A program made the position numbers and the translations under genes. Positions 36,015 to 47,718 of a stretch of DNA of 61,318 nt are shown here, in pieces (within the stretch, counting starts at the first letter, position 1; each line of letters opens with the position of its first letter). Below the pieces are notes generated by a model. It did no database searches and had not been told where the DNA came from. It saw only the letters and a program-made list of their open reading frames with translations. Source of the DNA: Conidiobolus incongruus B7586 (Eukaryota; Entomophthoromycota; Entomophthoromycetes; Entomophthorales; Conidiobolaceae); the NCBI GenBank assembly GCA_000697335.1, contig JNEM01008905.1:1-61318 (forward strand), read 5' to 3'.

Positions 36015-37559
36015 ATGACAAAGAATACTAATATTAAAGAAAATACTCCTTTAAATTATGAGATATATAAAAATAATTTAATTTATGACATGAATATGCA
36101 AAAATTTACAGTTCAATTAGTTTTTACAGCAGTCGTTGCATGTCTTACATCTGTACAATTTGGATATCACATTGGTGAGCTGAATACTCCGTCGTTCATT
36201 TTGCTCAATTGTATTGCTGAAGATAATCTGTTTTGGGGCCTATTTCCTTCTTGCTTTAAACTATCCCAGTTCGAGTTTTCTCTTGTAACTTCGATCTTTC
36301 CACTTGGCGGTGTCATTGGATCAATTTTAGGAGCCTACGCTATGGAGAGATTGGGAAGGAAAGGAGCACTGTACTGGAATAATATTCTCCTATTATTGGG
36401 TTCATTGGCTATTTCACTTGCATCTGACACTCTCACAATATTCACTGGTAGACTCCTAGTGGGTATTGCTGCTGGTGTTGGATTGGTTGTAGTTCCAGTA
36501 TACCTTAATGAGATATCTCCTTTTAGCTTGAGGGGTAGTATTGGTGTCCTCAATCAAATTGGCATTGTCACGGGGATCATGTTATCTATAGTATTTGGTA
36601 TTTTCTGGTCAACAATATCACTTTGGAGATATATTTTTATGGTGAACATTATATTATCTGCCGTTCAACTAATTCTATTTTCCAAAGCTCCAGAATCTCC
36701 AGTGTATCTTTTGTCCAAAAGTAATGGTTATTTTGAAGCTGAAAAAGCACTCCAATATTTGAGATCTGCAGAAAATGTGGAGGATGAGTTAAACAATCTT
36801 CGAAATACTAGCGTCTCTCAAGATGGGTATCAGAGTTTAGAGGCGTCTCAAAACACTAGTACCAATGAGCAATCATTAACTGTCATTGAGCTATTTAAAT
36901 CATCACACCATTTCCCAAGTCTTATGATGATAATGTTGGTCCACTTCACTCAGCAGGCTTCAGGCGTCAACGCGATTATGTATTATTCAACTGATATTAT
37001 GAGTCGAGCATTTCCCTCCAATTCCAAATACTTAACTTTATTTATTAATATTATAAAACTAAGTGTTGGGTTGGCGTGTGCTCCTTTAGTGGATAAATTA
37101 GGCAGAAAGACACTGTTGTTGACCTCAGGAATTGCAATGGCCACCTTCAATTTCTTATTCGGATTAGCTAGTAATGCCGAGTACGCATACCTATCAGCCA
37201 TTGCTATCTTCTGTTCTATTGGAACTTTTTCAATCGGTCTGGGACCTCTTCCCTTTATCCTTTTGCCTGAACTATTTGATACTCCTTCAGTTTCTTCAGC
37301 ATCTGCAATTGCAATTCCTACCAATTTGTTTTTCAACTTTATTGTAGGTCTGGTATTCTTACCACTTCAAACATTTTTAGGAGGTGCTAATAACACTTAT
37401 ACCGGAAATGTTTTCATTTTATTTTCCGTCATCTTATTTGGAAGCATTTATATCATATACAAAATTTTGCCTGAGACCAAATCCAATACGTCTACTGACA
37501 ATATGAAAGAGCTTCAAGCTAATTATAATCAATTTTTTAAATTCACCCCTTCTCAATGA
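36015..37559 (+). CDS. GLUT-like sugar transporter, tandem copy 1
   Basis: Single-exon MFS sugar porter of 514 residues with twelve predicted spans. Landmarks: LGRKG (113-117), GRLLVGIAAGVGLVVVPVYL (146-165), PESPVYLL (227-234), QQASGVNAIMYYST (313-326), LGRKT (362-366), GLGPLPFILLPELF (408-421) and PETKS (486-490). The span-10 Trp of glucose transporters is Phe here. It differs from tandem copy 2 in only a few blocks: the N-terminal 60 residues, about 168-195, 318-355, 400-402 and 419-435. In those blocks it is also the odd one out against the copy at 17908-19452 (for example GVNA for GINA, KLSVGLACA for QLIVALVCA, AIAIPT for TLALPT). Elsewhere the two tandem copies are nearly identical in DNA. 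Hexose transport is likely but the substrate may have shifted. Confidence 0.93.
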   Translation: MTKNTNIKENTPLNYEIYKNNLIYDMNMQKFTVQLVFTAVVACLTSVQFGYHIGELNTPSFILLNCIAEDNLFWGLFPSCFKLSQFEFSLVTSIFPLGGVIGSILGAYAMERLGRKGALYWNNILLLLGSLAISLASDTLTIFTGRLLVGIAAGVGLVVVPVYLNEISPFSLRGSIGVLNQIGIVTGIMLSIVFGIFWSTISLWRYIFMVNIILSAVQLILFSKAPESPVYLLSKSNGYFEAEKALQYLRSAENVEDELNNLRNTSVSQDGYQSLEASQNTSTNEQSLTVIELFKSSHHFPSLMMIMLVHFTQQASGVNAIMYYSTDIMSRAFPSNSKYLTLFINIIKLSVGLACAPLVDKLGRKTLLLTSGIAMATFNFLFGLASNAEYAYLSAIAIFCSIGTFSIGLGPLPFILLPELFDTPSVSSASAIAIPTNLFFNFIVGLVFLPLQTFLGGANNTYTGNVFILFSVILFGSIYIIYKILPETKSNTSTDNMKELQANYNQFFKFTPSQ

Positions 37560-40037
37560 AGTCCATTTGAGTTAATATTTATGTAGATTTTTAAATATCT
37601 GTTATGTATATATTTTCAGCATAATTCAAACATCCTAATAAAAATACAAGGTTTGATCTCTATATAATGATAATAATGCTTTTAAATTATTTATGTCAAA
37701 ATTTTTGAGATAAAGTTTATAAATCCAATATAAACAAAAATTGCAAAATTAACACCACAAATTTCAAATGTTTTAAATTTTCAAATCATATTATTCAATG
37801 TAATTTAAATAGTTTTAATATATTATAACTCTATTACTTTAAGTTGGATTATGATTTTTAACTTTGTATTGAATATTGTTATTCAAAATCAATATTAAAC
37901 CAAATAATTAAAAAATTGTATTTTCAATATATTTTAAATAAAATTTTCAAATTTTTGAAAAAATATATAAATCATTTTATTACTAAATGGTAAAATGACT
38001 GTAATATATGTTAAATATAATTAAATTGTCATAAATTGGTATATAAAATTACAAATTATATTGTATGCCTTTTCAATCTCAATTTAATAACTTGGCTACA
38101 GTTAGGTTACATCTATAGAGTATGTGAATAAGAAATTTTTTTTAGACATATTTGATAATTGAATCGTATTATATGAAAGCTATAATCAAGTATAATAATA
38201 GTTTAAATGGAATTTAATTATCAATATTAAAACCAAATAACTTAAACATATTTTTTAAACTTACTATCACACTATAAACTATTTTTTTATTAATTAAATT
38301 GAAAAATGATAACTCAATTTCAATATTTATTTTTATAATCATACTCCTATTTCTTTCATTATAATAATTATAGTATAAAATAATTAAGTTATATGGTAAT
38401 TGAGTTTTTGACTTATATCCTAATTCAAAATATTTCTGTATTTAATTTTGTTACTTAAAATTGGATAATTAATTGCTGATGGTATACATTATAAACTTAT
38501 ATTTGATAAGTTAGGATAAAATTCTAGAGCCTTAATGCTTTTCATAATATATAATTCATGTAATTGTCATTTAATTAAGGGAAAGTATATGGCCAAAGTG
38601 TTTATATGAAATTCATACTGATATGTTTTAAATTTAAATATTAATATGTTTATAAATAAATTGATCAATTTGTGAGGAAAATGCTATTTAGAAAAATATA
38701 TATAGAAATATTTATCATTATAACTTATAATCGATATCTCAAGGTATTTTATTGTATCCAATAATTCGAATTTTTTTATTAACAGAACTACATATTTTTA
38801 TTATGAAATTGAATTATAAAAATCATATTAGTGGAAATATATAATTAAAGAATTAGCTAAATATATTGAATTAATTAAAATTCAACACTTACAACATTTA
38901 TTTGGTATCTATTTAACTTGAATATAAAAATATTATTGTTTGATTAAATTAATTGTGAATATATATTACTTAAATAATATCAAATTATTATAAAATTATC
39001 AGGTAAAATAATGATTATAATTATTCAGGACTATCGACATTTAAAATAGTGAATTTGAGTCATTTAAATAATATGATATTATATCGTTTAAGTTAAGATA
39101 AATTTTCAAGTGAATAGTTGTGATGTGAATAATTAACAAAAAATAATTTTTTGGTATTAATTTAATCGATCATATATTAATTTTGAGTAATATATCTAAT
39201 AATATTTGAAGTTTTAATATTGATAAATGAATCGAAAATCGTACAAAATTATATATTACAATTTTAAGAATTATAAAGCATTCATATAATACTAAGTTAC
39301 TAAATAGTTTAAATGAATATTTTAATCAAATCATTTTTATTATAATTGGAAAATATTTAATATATTATCAGGATCTTTATTAAAACTACAATTATTTATA
39401 TTTCAGTCTAAATATTTTATATATCAAAAAAGTTTTAGTGAATTATTAATCGTAATACAGTTTTATTTAAATCATTTTAATTATTTTTACAAATATAGCA
39501 ACTTTCGGCTAAGCTTCCCAAAAATAATCTGTAAACAATCACAGTTGATTAATTGATTGAGTATTATATTCTACATTATGATATTAAACATAACATTTAT
39601 TAATAGAATTTGAACAGATTTATAATGTACTTGACAAAGAGAATAGAATAATGGCTATTTTTAGTCAATCAATCTTTATTCAACATAAATTCTTGATTAC
39701 TAGCTAAAAGGCTAGATTTGGAAAAAATAGCTAACATTAGTAAAGTAAGGGTAAATTAATAAAATTAATTGTAGTGAATGGAACTATAAGGAATAATTAA
39801 ATATGGAGCTATATTAAAAGCCACATATTTATGATGTATGATCACTTTTTTATCCAGAATTTATGTTATTCAAGCAAGTCACTTTTTTAACTTGAATTTT
39901 ATTCAATATCTTTTTAATCTAATATAAATAACGTATATTTAAGTGTGATCATTCATTGAAATATCAAAAAATTTGATTATAATTCATTTATAAAATTATT
40001 TTAAAAATCAGTACAAATAATAGTGATAAAGTATTAA
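37560..40037. other. AT-rich DNA between the tandem transporters
   Basis: 2.5 kb without a recognised gene or repeat. The near-identity of the two coding regions does not appear to extend into this spacer. Confidence 0.5.
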
Positions 40038-41573
40038 ATGACAGAGAATACCAATATTAACGAAAGCACACCTTTAAATCTTGAACATGAATCTAATCAA
40101 TTGAACGATATCAATAAACAGCAGTTCACAGTTACTTTGATAGTTTCAGCAGTCATTGCATGTCTTACATCTGTACAATTTGGTTACCACACTGGTGAAC
40201 TTAATACTCCATCGTCCATTTTGCTCAATTGTATTGCTGAAGATAATCTGTTTTGGGGCCTATTTCCTTCTTGCTTTAAACTATCCCAGTTCGAGTTTTC
40301 TCTTGTAACTTCGATCTTTCCACTTGGCGGTGTCATTGGATCAATTTTAGGAGCCTACGCTATGGAGAGATTGGGAAGGAAAGGAGCACTGTACTGGAAT
40401 AATATTCTCCTATTATTGGGTTCATTGGCTATTTCACTTGCATCTGACACTCTCGCAATGTTCACTGGTAGACTCCTAGTGGGTATTGCTGCTGGTGTTG
40501 GATTGGTTGTAGTTCCAGTATACCTTAATGAGATATCTCCTCTTAATTTGAGAGGTAGTATCGGTGTTCTCAACCAAATTGGTATCGTTACAGGAATCAT
40601 TTTATCTATGATATTTGGTATTTTTTGGTCAACAATATCACTTTGGAGATATATTTTTATGGTGAACATTATATTATCTGCCGTTCAACTAATTCTATTT
40701 TCCAAAGCTCCAGAATCTCCAGTGTATCTTTTGTCCAAAAGTAATGGTTATTTTGAAGCTGAAAAAGCACTCCAATATTTGAGATCTGCCGAAAATGTGG
40801 AGGATGAGTTAAACAATCTTCGAAATACTAGCGTCTCTCAAGATGGGTATCAGAGTTTAGAGGTGTCTCAAAACACTAGTACCAATGAGCAATCATTAAC
40901 TGTCATTGAGCTATTTAAATCATCACACCATTTCCCAAGTCTTATGATGATAATGTTGATCCACTTCACTCAGCAGGCTTCAGGCATCAATGCAATTATG
41001 TATTATTCAACTGATATTTTGAGTCGAGCATTTCCTTCTAATTCCAAATACTTAACATTACTGATTAATATTATTCAATTGATTGTTGCGTTGGTATGCG
41101 CTCCTTTAGTGGATAAATTAGGCAGAAAGACACTGTTGTTGACCTCAGGAATTGCAATGGGCACCTTCAATTTCTTATTCGGATTAGCTAGTAATGCCGA
41201 GTACGCATACCTATCAGCCATTGCTATCTTTTGCTCGACCGGAACTTTTTCAATTGGTTTGGGACCTCTTCCCTTTATCCTTTTACCCGAAATGTTTGAT
41301 ACTCCTTCAGTTGCTTCAGCATCTACACTTGCACTTCCTACCAATTTGTTTTTCAACTTTATTGTAGGTCTGGTATTCTTACCACTTCAAACATTTTTAG
41401 GAGGTGCTAATAACACTTATACCGGAAATGTTTTCATTTTATTTTCCGTCATCTTATTTGGAAGCATTTATATCATATACAAAATTTTGCCTGAGACCAA
41501 ATCCAATACGTCTACTGACAATATGAAAGAGCTTCAAGCTAATTATAATCAATTTTTTAGATTGACTTCTTAA
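40038..41573 (+). CDS. GLUT-like sugar transporter, tandem copy 2
   Basis: Single-exon sugar porter of 511 residues in the same orientation as copy 1, with the same landmarks (LGRKG, PESPVYLL, QQASGINAIMYYST, GLGPLPFILLPEMF, PETKS). In the blocks where it differs from copy 1 it agrees better with the distant copy at 17908-19452 (HTGELNTPSSILLNC, NLRGSIGVLNQIGIVTGIIL, TLALPTNLFF). It therefore looks like the member that kept the ancestral residues. Its last residues (RLTS) differ from copy 1 (KFTPSQ), which marks the end of the near-identical tract. Facilitated hexose transport at the plasma membrane is the likely role. Confidence 0.93.
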   Translation: MTENTNINESTPLNLEHESNQLNDINKQQFTVTLIVSAVIACLTSVQFGYHTGELNTPSSILLNCIAEDNLFWGLFPSCFKLSQFEFSLVTSIFPLGGVIGSILGAYAMERLGRKGALYWNNILLLLGSLAISLASDTLAMFTGRLLVGIAAGVGLVVVPVYLNEISPLNLRGSIGVLNQIGIVTGIILSMIFGIFWSTISLWRYIFMVNIILSAVQLILFSKAPESPVYLLSKSNGYFEAEKALQYLRSAENVEDELNNLRNTSVSQDGYQSLEVSQNTSTNEQSLTVIELFKSSHHFPSLMMIMLIHFTQQASGINAIMYYSTDILSRAFPSNSKYLTLLINIIQLIVALVCAPLVDKLGRKTLLLTSGIAMGTFNFLFGLASNAEYAYLSAIAIFCSTGTFSIGLGPLPFILLPEMFDTPSVASASTLALPTNLFFNFIVGLVFLPLQTFLGGANNTYTGNVFILFSVILFGSIYIIYKILPETKSNTSTDNMKELQANYNQFFRLTS

Positions 41574-43619
41574 TTAATATCTTATTTGGTTCAAAATAAA
41601 ATTTTTATTGATATATTAATATCCATTATTTTTTATTTCCATATATCAACATTGTCTTCCATAAATTGTTCCAGTTTTGATTACTTCAATTAATATCTAA
41701 TTAATAATATTATTTGTATTTTTTTATATCCATTAACTCATTCTCGTATATTTGAATTGGAGATTTTAATCCTTAACCATATATAATAATCATTTTCAAT
41801 AAATAATATCAGTCTACTACCATACTTTTAATTAATTTTTATTCATCGTTTATTTATAAATCACTTGATTTTTATTAATTCCATTATTCAATTGATATCA
41901 AGCATTGATATTAAGAAATGGTACGAGTTAAATAATTTATATTTGACATTTATCGCATACATCGTGATCAATCATTTAATTGATTATTAGCTATTAGAAT
42001 AACAAACTCCTGTTCTCATAATTGTAATTTTACTGAGATAAATCCAAACTTAATAAAATTATGAGGAATCTTTAAAGTTCAATTTTCTAACAATTTAATA
42101 TAATTGATTATGAATCAATTTAATTAACAATCGTTATCTTTTTCAATCAATATCAATTATATTATGATATAAATATTTTATCATTCAATTTTTCATTGGA
42201 TTATAAATTTATCACTATAATGGATAGAATGATTAATATATATGTATATATACCAAATTTTTATTTGTTGAAATATTACATAGTTTATATTCCTTCAATA
42301 TTCATTATGTATTATAATCTATCAAATTATGAAAAATATTACTATTATTATAACATAAAATTCTTAATATATTTTTATTAATTTTTTTCATTACTAATTT
42401 AATCAATTTAATCCGATTGGGTATTTGCTTGTAATTATCAAAGTGAATATAATCAATATAATCTTTATGTGTTAGATCACTATATAGAAATATTTTAAAA
42501 ATAAATTAATAGTATTGCTCTTATTATTGCTTATATTAGTTACTTGTTTAATATTTTACTAGCATTTAAGAAATAAATAATGATTTTAGAGTATTAAAAT
42601 AGTTTGGTTTATTATTACAATTTTATTGAGTGTTATAAAGAACATAAAATTAAATTAATATATGTATGAAATCTAATTTTTTTTTCTGAAAATAATTATA
42701 TTTTGCCTAGTATAATATGAAAATATATAAAAATCAAAAATTATGAAAAGAAAATTTATATTTGATAGTAATATTATTCGACTTGACAAAAAATTATGAT
42801 AAAAAGAAATGTTGAATAAAAATAATTTAACCAAAAAATACATACAAATTTGTATATACTCTAAAAAATAAGGATAGGTTAATATAAATAAATTAATTTT
42901 TAAAATTATTAAAAATAATTAATATTTTTATTTTATTGAAAGGGTGAATCTATAATGATAAAGTATTAAATTATCAATTTCTTATATATATTTTTGATTT
43001 TCAATATATTATTAAAAGATTTTGAAATTTTGATTATGGAATTTTTTATACATATTGAAAAATAATTAGCTCTGAAATAAATTCTTATGAGTCAGTTGAA
43101 CTGTTTTCATGGTTAAATCATTTTTAGGATAATTTCTAAAATCTTCGGGAGATGTGGCCAAATTAAATTATTATTTACCATATTATATGTTACAAATTAA
43201 AAACTCGTATATCCGGATAATTTATATTAATAATGAATCAGATAATTTAGTTCATTACTTCAACCCTATTAATAGTTTTATAATATAATAGAATGTAGTT
43301 ACTTTGGTGATTTATATACTATATAATCCCTTATTTAAAATATATATACATATATAAACAACAGATTTCAATTTCAATAAATTCATTACAAAATTGTAAA
43401 TTATGGTGTAACAAATTGAATGACATCACTTTCAAAATTATAAATTTATGTTTGAAACCAAAATTTTATAAATTGAACAAGTTATAAGAGAATTCAATTA
43501 TGACTCAAAATATTAATTAATATAAATAGGTATGGATAGTATAAAATTAATTTCAAATTAAACAAAATTCAAAATCAATTAATTTAAAAATATAAAGAAT
43601 TAATTATTGAATATAAAGA
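41574..43619. other. AT-rich intergenic DNA
   Basis: No gene recognised. A 61-codon Tyr/Ile-rich frame at 42196 is compositional. A TATATAAA string at 43351-43358 may belong to the promoter of the next gene. Confidence 0.5.
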
Positions 43620-45287
43620 ATGAAAATCGATTTAGAAAATATTGCAAATTATTCAGCTTTTGAAATCGCTGAAGCAGTACGCTCTAGAGGTGCTAAAGCA
43701 GTTGAAGTGCTAAGAGCAATGCGTAAAAACGCTGAAAAATCTGAGGATTTGAACTGCATCGTGCAATTCTTGGACGATTACGCTTTTGAGAAGGCTGATT
43801 GGATCGATGAACAAATTGCCAAAGGTGTTGAATTTAGTCCAGAAGAATATCCACTGCTCGGGGTGCCTATTAGTGTAAAGGACTGCCTGGGAATTAAAGG
43901 TTACGATAATACTATTGGGCTTGAGCGTTTTAAAGGAATAATTAATGAGAAAACACATCCTCTGGTTACTTTACTTGAGAATTCGGGTGCTGTACCATTT
44001 TGTACGACTCATGTATGTCAGTTTATGGGCACCTTAGGATCTACCAACTCTCATGGTGCGACTTTGAATCCATACAACCCAAACTTCACCAGCGGCGGTA
44101 GCAGCAGCGGTGAGGGTGCATTGATCGGGTCAGATGGAAGTATTTTGGGTATTGGTACCGATATTGGGGGTAGTATTAGAATTCCTGCTGCATTTTGTGG
44201 TGTGTATGGGTTAAAGCCGACTCCTAGAAGATGGATCGAAGGCGGTCCAAGAAACACGAGTCCGGGGCAAGAAGGAATCCTTTCTACCATTGGTCCCCTT
44301 GCCAAGCATGTTGACGATATTGATCTAGCTCTCAAGGCTGTTTTATGCAAAAAGCCTTGGGAAGTTAGCTCATGGGTAGTCCCAATCCCATATAGACATA
44401 TTGAGCTCCCCAAAAAACTGCGCATTGGGTACTATGTCTCTGATGGTAAATTCCCAGTTACTCCAGTCTGTGAACGTGCGGTAATGATGGCAGTTGAGGC
44501 TCTTAAAGCTGCTGGCCATGAAGTATTCCCATATAATGAGCCTGCAATTGGTCCTTCTGCAAGCATGTATATTAAATTTACCGGCTTGGAAAAATCTCGT
44601 ACCAAGCTTCAATCACTGCTATCTCACGAAAAACTCACAATAGAAAATTTTCATCTAACTCTACTTCACCGTTTACCTAAATTTCTTGTTTGGTTAATAT
44701 CTGGAATCTTCAAATTCATCTTAGGAGAGAAAGAACTAGCCGACTTTGTTTGGAGTTACGCATCTGCGGATATTCATACCCATTTCAAACTTAACGTGGA
44801 ACGAGCCAAATTGGAACAACAGCATTTTGAATCCTGGAACAATGCGAAAGGTGATGATGGATCGCCAATGGACTTTGTGATCTGCCCAATTAGTCCACTC
44901 CCTCCATTCCCTCATCATACGTTTCATAGACTTGCCTTCAGCTATAGCTACTCATTCCTCTACAATCTCATAGGTAATACATCTGGAGTTATCCCTGTCA
45001 CTCGAGTTAATCGCGATATTGACGGGATTCCCAACTTGGATACTTGGCTTAAAGAAAAGATTTCACCAGACTACACTGATGGTCTATTACGCCAGAAGCA
45101 ATTATACTCATACTACGATGTTGACCAGATGCATGGCCTTCCCATTGCTATCCAAATCGTGGGTAGGAAGTTTGAAGAGGAGAAAGTGGCAAAGGGAATG
45201 ACTCTCATTGACAAGATTTTGAAAGAGTATGACCAGCCATACAAGTATCAACCATATGCTGAATACAAAAAACATTCTAAAAGTTAA
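43620..45287 (+). CDS. FAAH-like amidase, copy 1
   Basis: Serine hydrolase of the amidase-signature family, most like fatty acid amide hydrolases, which cleave fatty-acyl amides to acid and amine. It is single-exon with 555 residues; rat FAAH has 579. The Ser-Ser-Lys triad is visible: Lys87 in GVPISVKDCLG, Ser161 in TSGGSSSGEGALIG and Ser185 in GTDIGGSIRIPAAFCG. The spacing (74 and 24 residues) matches FAAH almost exactly. No N-terminal membrane span is present, unlike animal FAAH1; a hydrophobic stretch (FLVWLISGIFKFIL, about 353-366) may serve as a membrane cap. It is the first of three family copies over 10 kb. The natural substrate is unknown. Confidence 0.92.
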   Translation: MKIDLENIANYSAFEIAEAVRSRGAKAVEVLRAMRKNAEKSEDLNCIVQFLDDYAFEKADWIDEQIAKGVEFSPEEYPLLGVPISVKDCLGIKGYDNTIGLERFKGIINEKTHPLVTLLENSGAVPFCTTHVCQFMGTLGSTNSHGATLNPYNPNFTSGGSSSGEGALIGSDGSILGIGTDIGGSIRIPAAFCGVYGLKPTPRRWIEGGPRNTSPGQEGILSTIGPLAKHVDDIDLALKAVLCKKPWEVSSWVVPIPYRHIELPKKLRIGYYVSDGKFPVTPVCERAVMMAVEALKAAGHEVFPYNEPAIGPSASMYIKFTGLEKSRTKLQSLLSHEKLTIENFHLTLLHRLPKFLVWLISGIFKFILGEKELADFVWSYASADIHTHFKLNVERAKLEQQHFESWNNAKGDDGSPMDFVICPISPLPPFPHHTFHRLAFSYSYSFLYNLIGNTSGVIPVTRVNRDIDGIPNLDTWLKEKISPDYTDGLLRQKQLYSYYDVDQMHGLPIAIQIVGRKFEEEKVAKGMTLIDKILKEYDQPYKYQPYAEYKKHSKS

Positions 45288-46680
45288 TTTTTGAAGATTT
45301 TAATTATCGGTGAACTTTTCAATTTTTCAAATATATAAACTCTAAATATTGCCAATTATTTCAAAATTGCGACTTTTTTTTATTTTGCATCCAGAATTAT
45401 ATAATTTACGTATTTTTCTAAAATTTCTAAATTTAAAATAATTGCATAAGTTGTTTGGATATTAATGAACTATGTTTTAATTTTAGTAATTCGACCAATA
45501 TTGAATATTGAATAATAGAATTCTCTCAACGTATTTTTTAAATATATTTGATAAACTATATTATTATCTCATTAAGATAACTTTGATATAATCCAAATAA
45601 AACGGATAAAACCACTATTAAAAAATCTGCACATGCTAAGATTTTTTGGCACACACTTGACAAATCTTAAAATTGTTTTTTAAATAAAAAAAATTAGATT
45701 TAAATGATTTACAAAAATAATATATTTTAATAACTATAACATGAAACAAGGAAAGGGACTGTTAATTTTTACAGTGGTATTATGAACATTTTAGTAATAT
45801 TAAAAAATAAACCAAACTTGCTGAATAATGCATTTCCAATTAATTGTAGTATTAATATATCAAAATAGTCTCACAATTTGCAAGTATTTTTAATGATTAC
45901 TCATAAAATAATTTGATATTGACCCATTAATAAAAGCCATGCTTAAATCACTACGGTTTATATGTATTTTATCTAAAAATTTGAATTTACATTGAAATCA
46001 TAAATTGATCATGATTTAACTGATCAAATCTATAGAAATATCACTTAAACACAAAATTTTGATATTTTTACCAATACCATCAAATTAGCCATATATCTAG
46101 TTAATGGTAAAATATTAATTATTTTAAGAAATGTTAAAATTATAACCCTATATTTTTGATGATGTTGAATTTATCTCTATTTTTCCAATTTAGAAAATGG
46201 AATAGATACAAATATATCAAACAATTTAGAGTATAGTTCAATTAAAACAGTTTTATTCATATAATTATATAGTATAAAATAAAGTTACTAATAATATCCA
46301 TATCTTCAAAAAATTGTAAATAATTTTACGAATTGAATGTTTATTTTCTATTGGATTTATCTAACATCATTGTAAGTTTTAACCATTACCTAAAAGTACA
46401 AGGATTTAGAATATTTCTATATATAAAATAGTCAGTTTTCACTATTTAAATTTTTTAACTTATATTTATTAATTCCAAAGTTATTTTAACAATCGTTAAT
46501 AAATATGATATTTATATAGTAATTGAAGCATTCATATTTTTGTAGTGTTATTTAATTTAAATAACTTAAATGCTTATACTAAATGAAAATATAGACTACC
46601 AAAACTACAAATTATATTGCTTTATAATTAAGTCAATCTGCACCTGTATCAGGAAATATCAAGTTAAGTCAATTTGATGT
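45288..46680. other. AT-rich intergenic DNA
   Basis: No gene, RNA or repeat recognised. Confidence 0.5.
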
Positions 46681-46689
46681 GAAAACATT

Positions 46690-47600
46690 GACATGAACAC
46701 ATTATCACTTATCCCAGCATATCTTGAAAACAGTATCCTGGTGAGTGGATTTTTACAACTATTAGTGTATTGGTATTATTAAAATGAGATTGACATGATA
46801 ACAATAACAAATCAATATATATAAAAGATTAGTTCTCACAAAACACTAAAATACTCTTCAGAAAATACAAAACGTAGGTTAAAATAGTGTTGTAAAAAAC
46901 AAAGATTTTTGGAATTATTAATATGTATTTGGTTAAGAATTAAATATATCTCAGAATAATCAAGGGTATTGCAAATAATATTATTTAGATCTAAAATTAT
47001 ACTATTTCAATTAAAATCTTGGAATTGAAATTATCTAAAAATCAGATTTTATTAGAACATTAATTATGAATGGATGAATATCAATTAAATATTATAAGAT
47101 AATCTTATGATATACAACATTAAAGTAGGAGGTTTTTATAAATATTAACATAGTATTAATAACTTAAAATTTTTCTTAGAAAAAAATTTTCGGATATTAC
47201 AATTTGAATAAAATAAAATATAAGAATTATTATGATTTCAATTATTGTATTGAGCGTCACATTTTAATATTAAATGTAAAAGTATAAAATAATTGGAACC
47301 AGCTTCAGGATTGGGAAATATTTTCCTTAAACCATGATTTTCTACCCTGACTCTGGTATTATTTTAAATATACAGAGAGTAGGTTATCATTCCAAGATCT
47401 TGATTTATTATGCAATCAGTCTAATATTACATTAAATGAATTTAAACATTTCTAAATCTCTAGTTTTGATAAAATTCTATGAAATATATATGAATTTGCA
47501 CAAGATAACAGTGACCTCGATTACCTAAAAGGAACTGAAAAATCTTGTTTATATAAAAGTTGCGGTTTTATTAGTTATACTGTGAGAAGAATGAATTGAT
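46690..47600 (+). pseudogene. Possible relic of an unrecognised gene
   Basis: Plus-strand fragments rise above background composition and read like protein, but do not join into one frame. Near 46693-46780: MNTLSLIPAYLENSILVSGF. Near 47287-47456: NWNQLQDWEIFSLNHDFLP, then after one stop YTESRLSFQDLDLLCNQSNI. Near 47467-47600: a frame with one early stop containing IYEFAQDNSDLDYLKGTEKS. I do not recognise a family. It ends about 120 bp before the amidase pseudogene. Chance open frames in this AT-rich DNA rarely look so balanced, so decay of a former gene is the best guess. Confidence 0.3.
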
Positions 47601-47718
47601 TTTACTCATTTGGGTATATAGATGTTGATATCTTATTTTTAATTTTAAGGGCCTTTGGATGATTATTGCATTTTATATTCCTAGTTTGAATATTTAAAGA
47701 GGATTATGATATATTAAA

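Noticed and set aside
42196-42381. 61-codon Tyr/Ile-rich frame
   Set aside because: It has no ATG start and its composition is that of the local AT-rich DNA.
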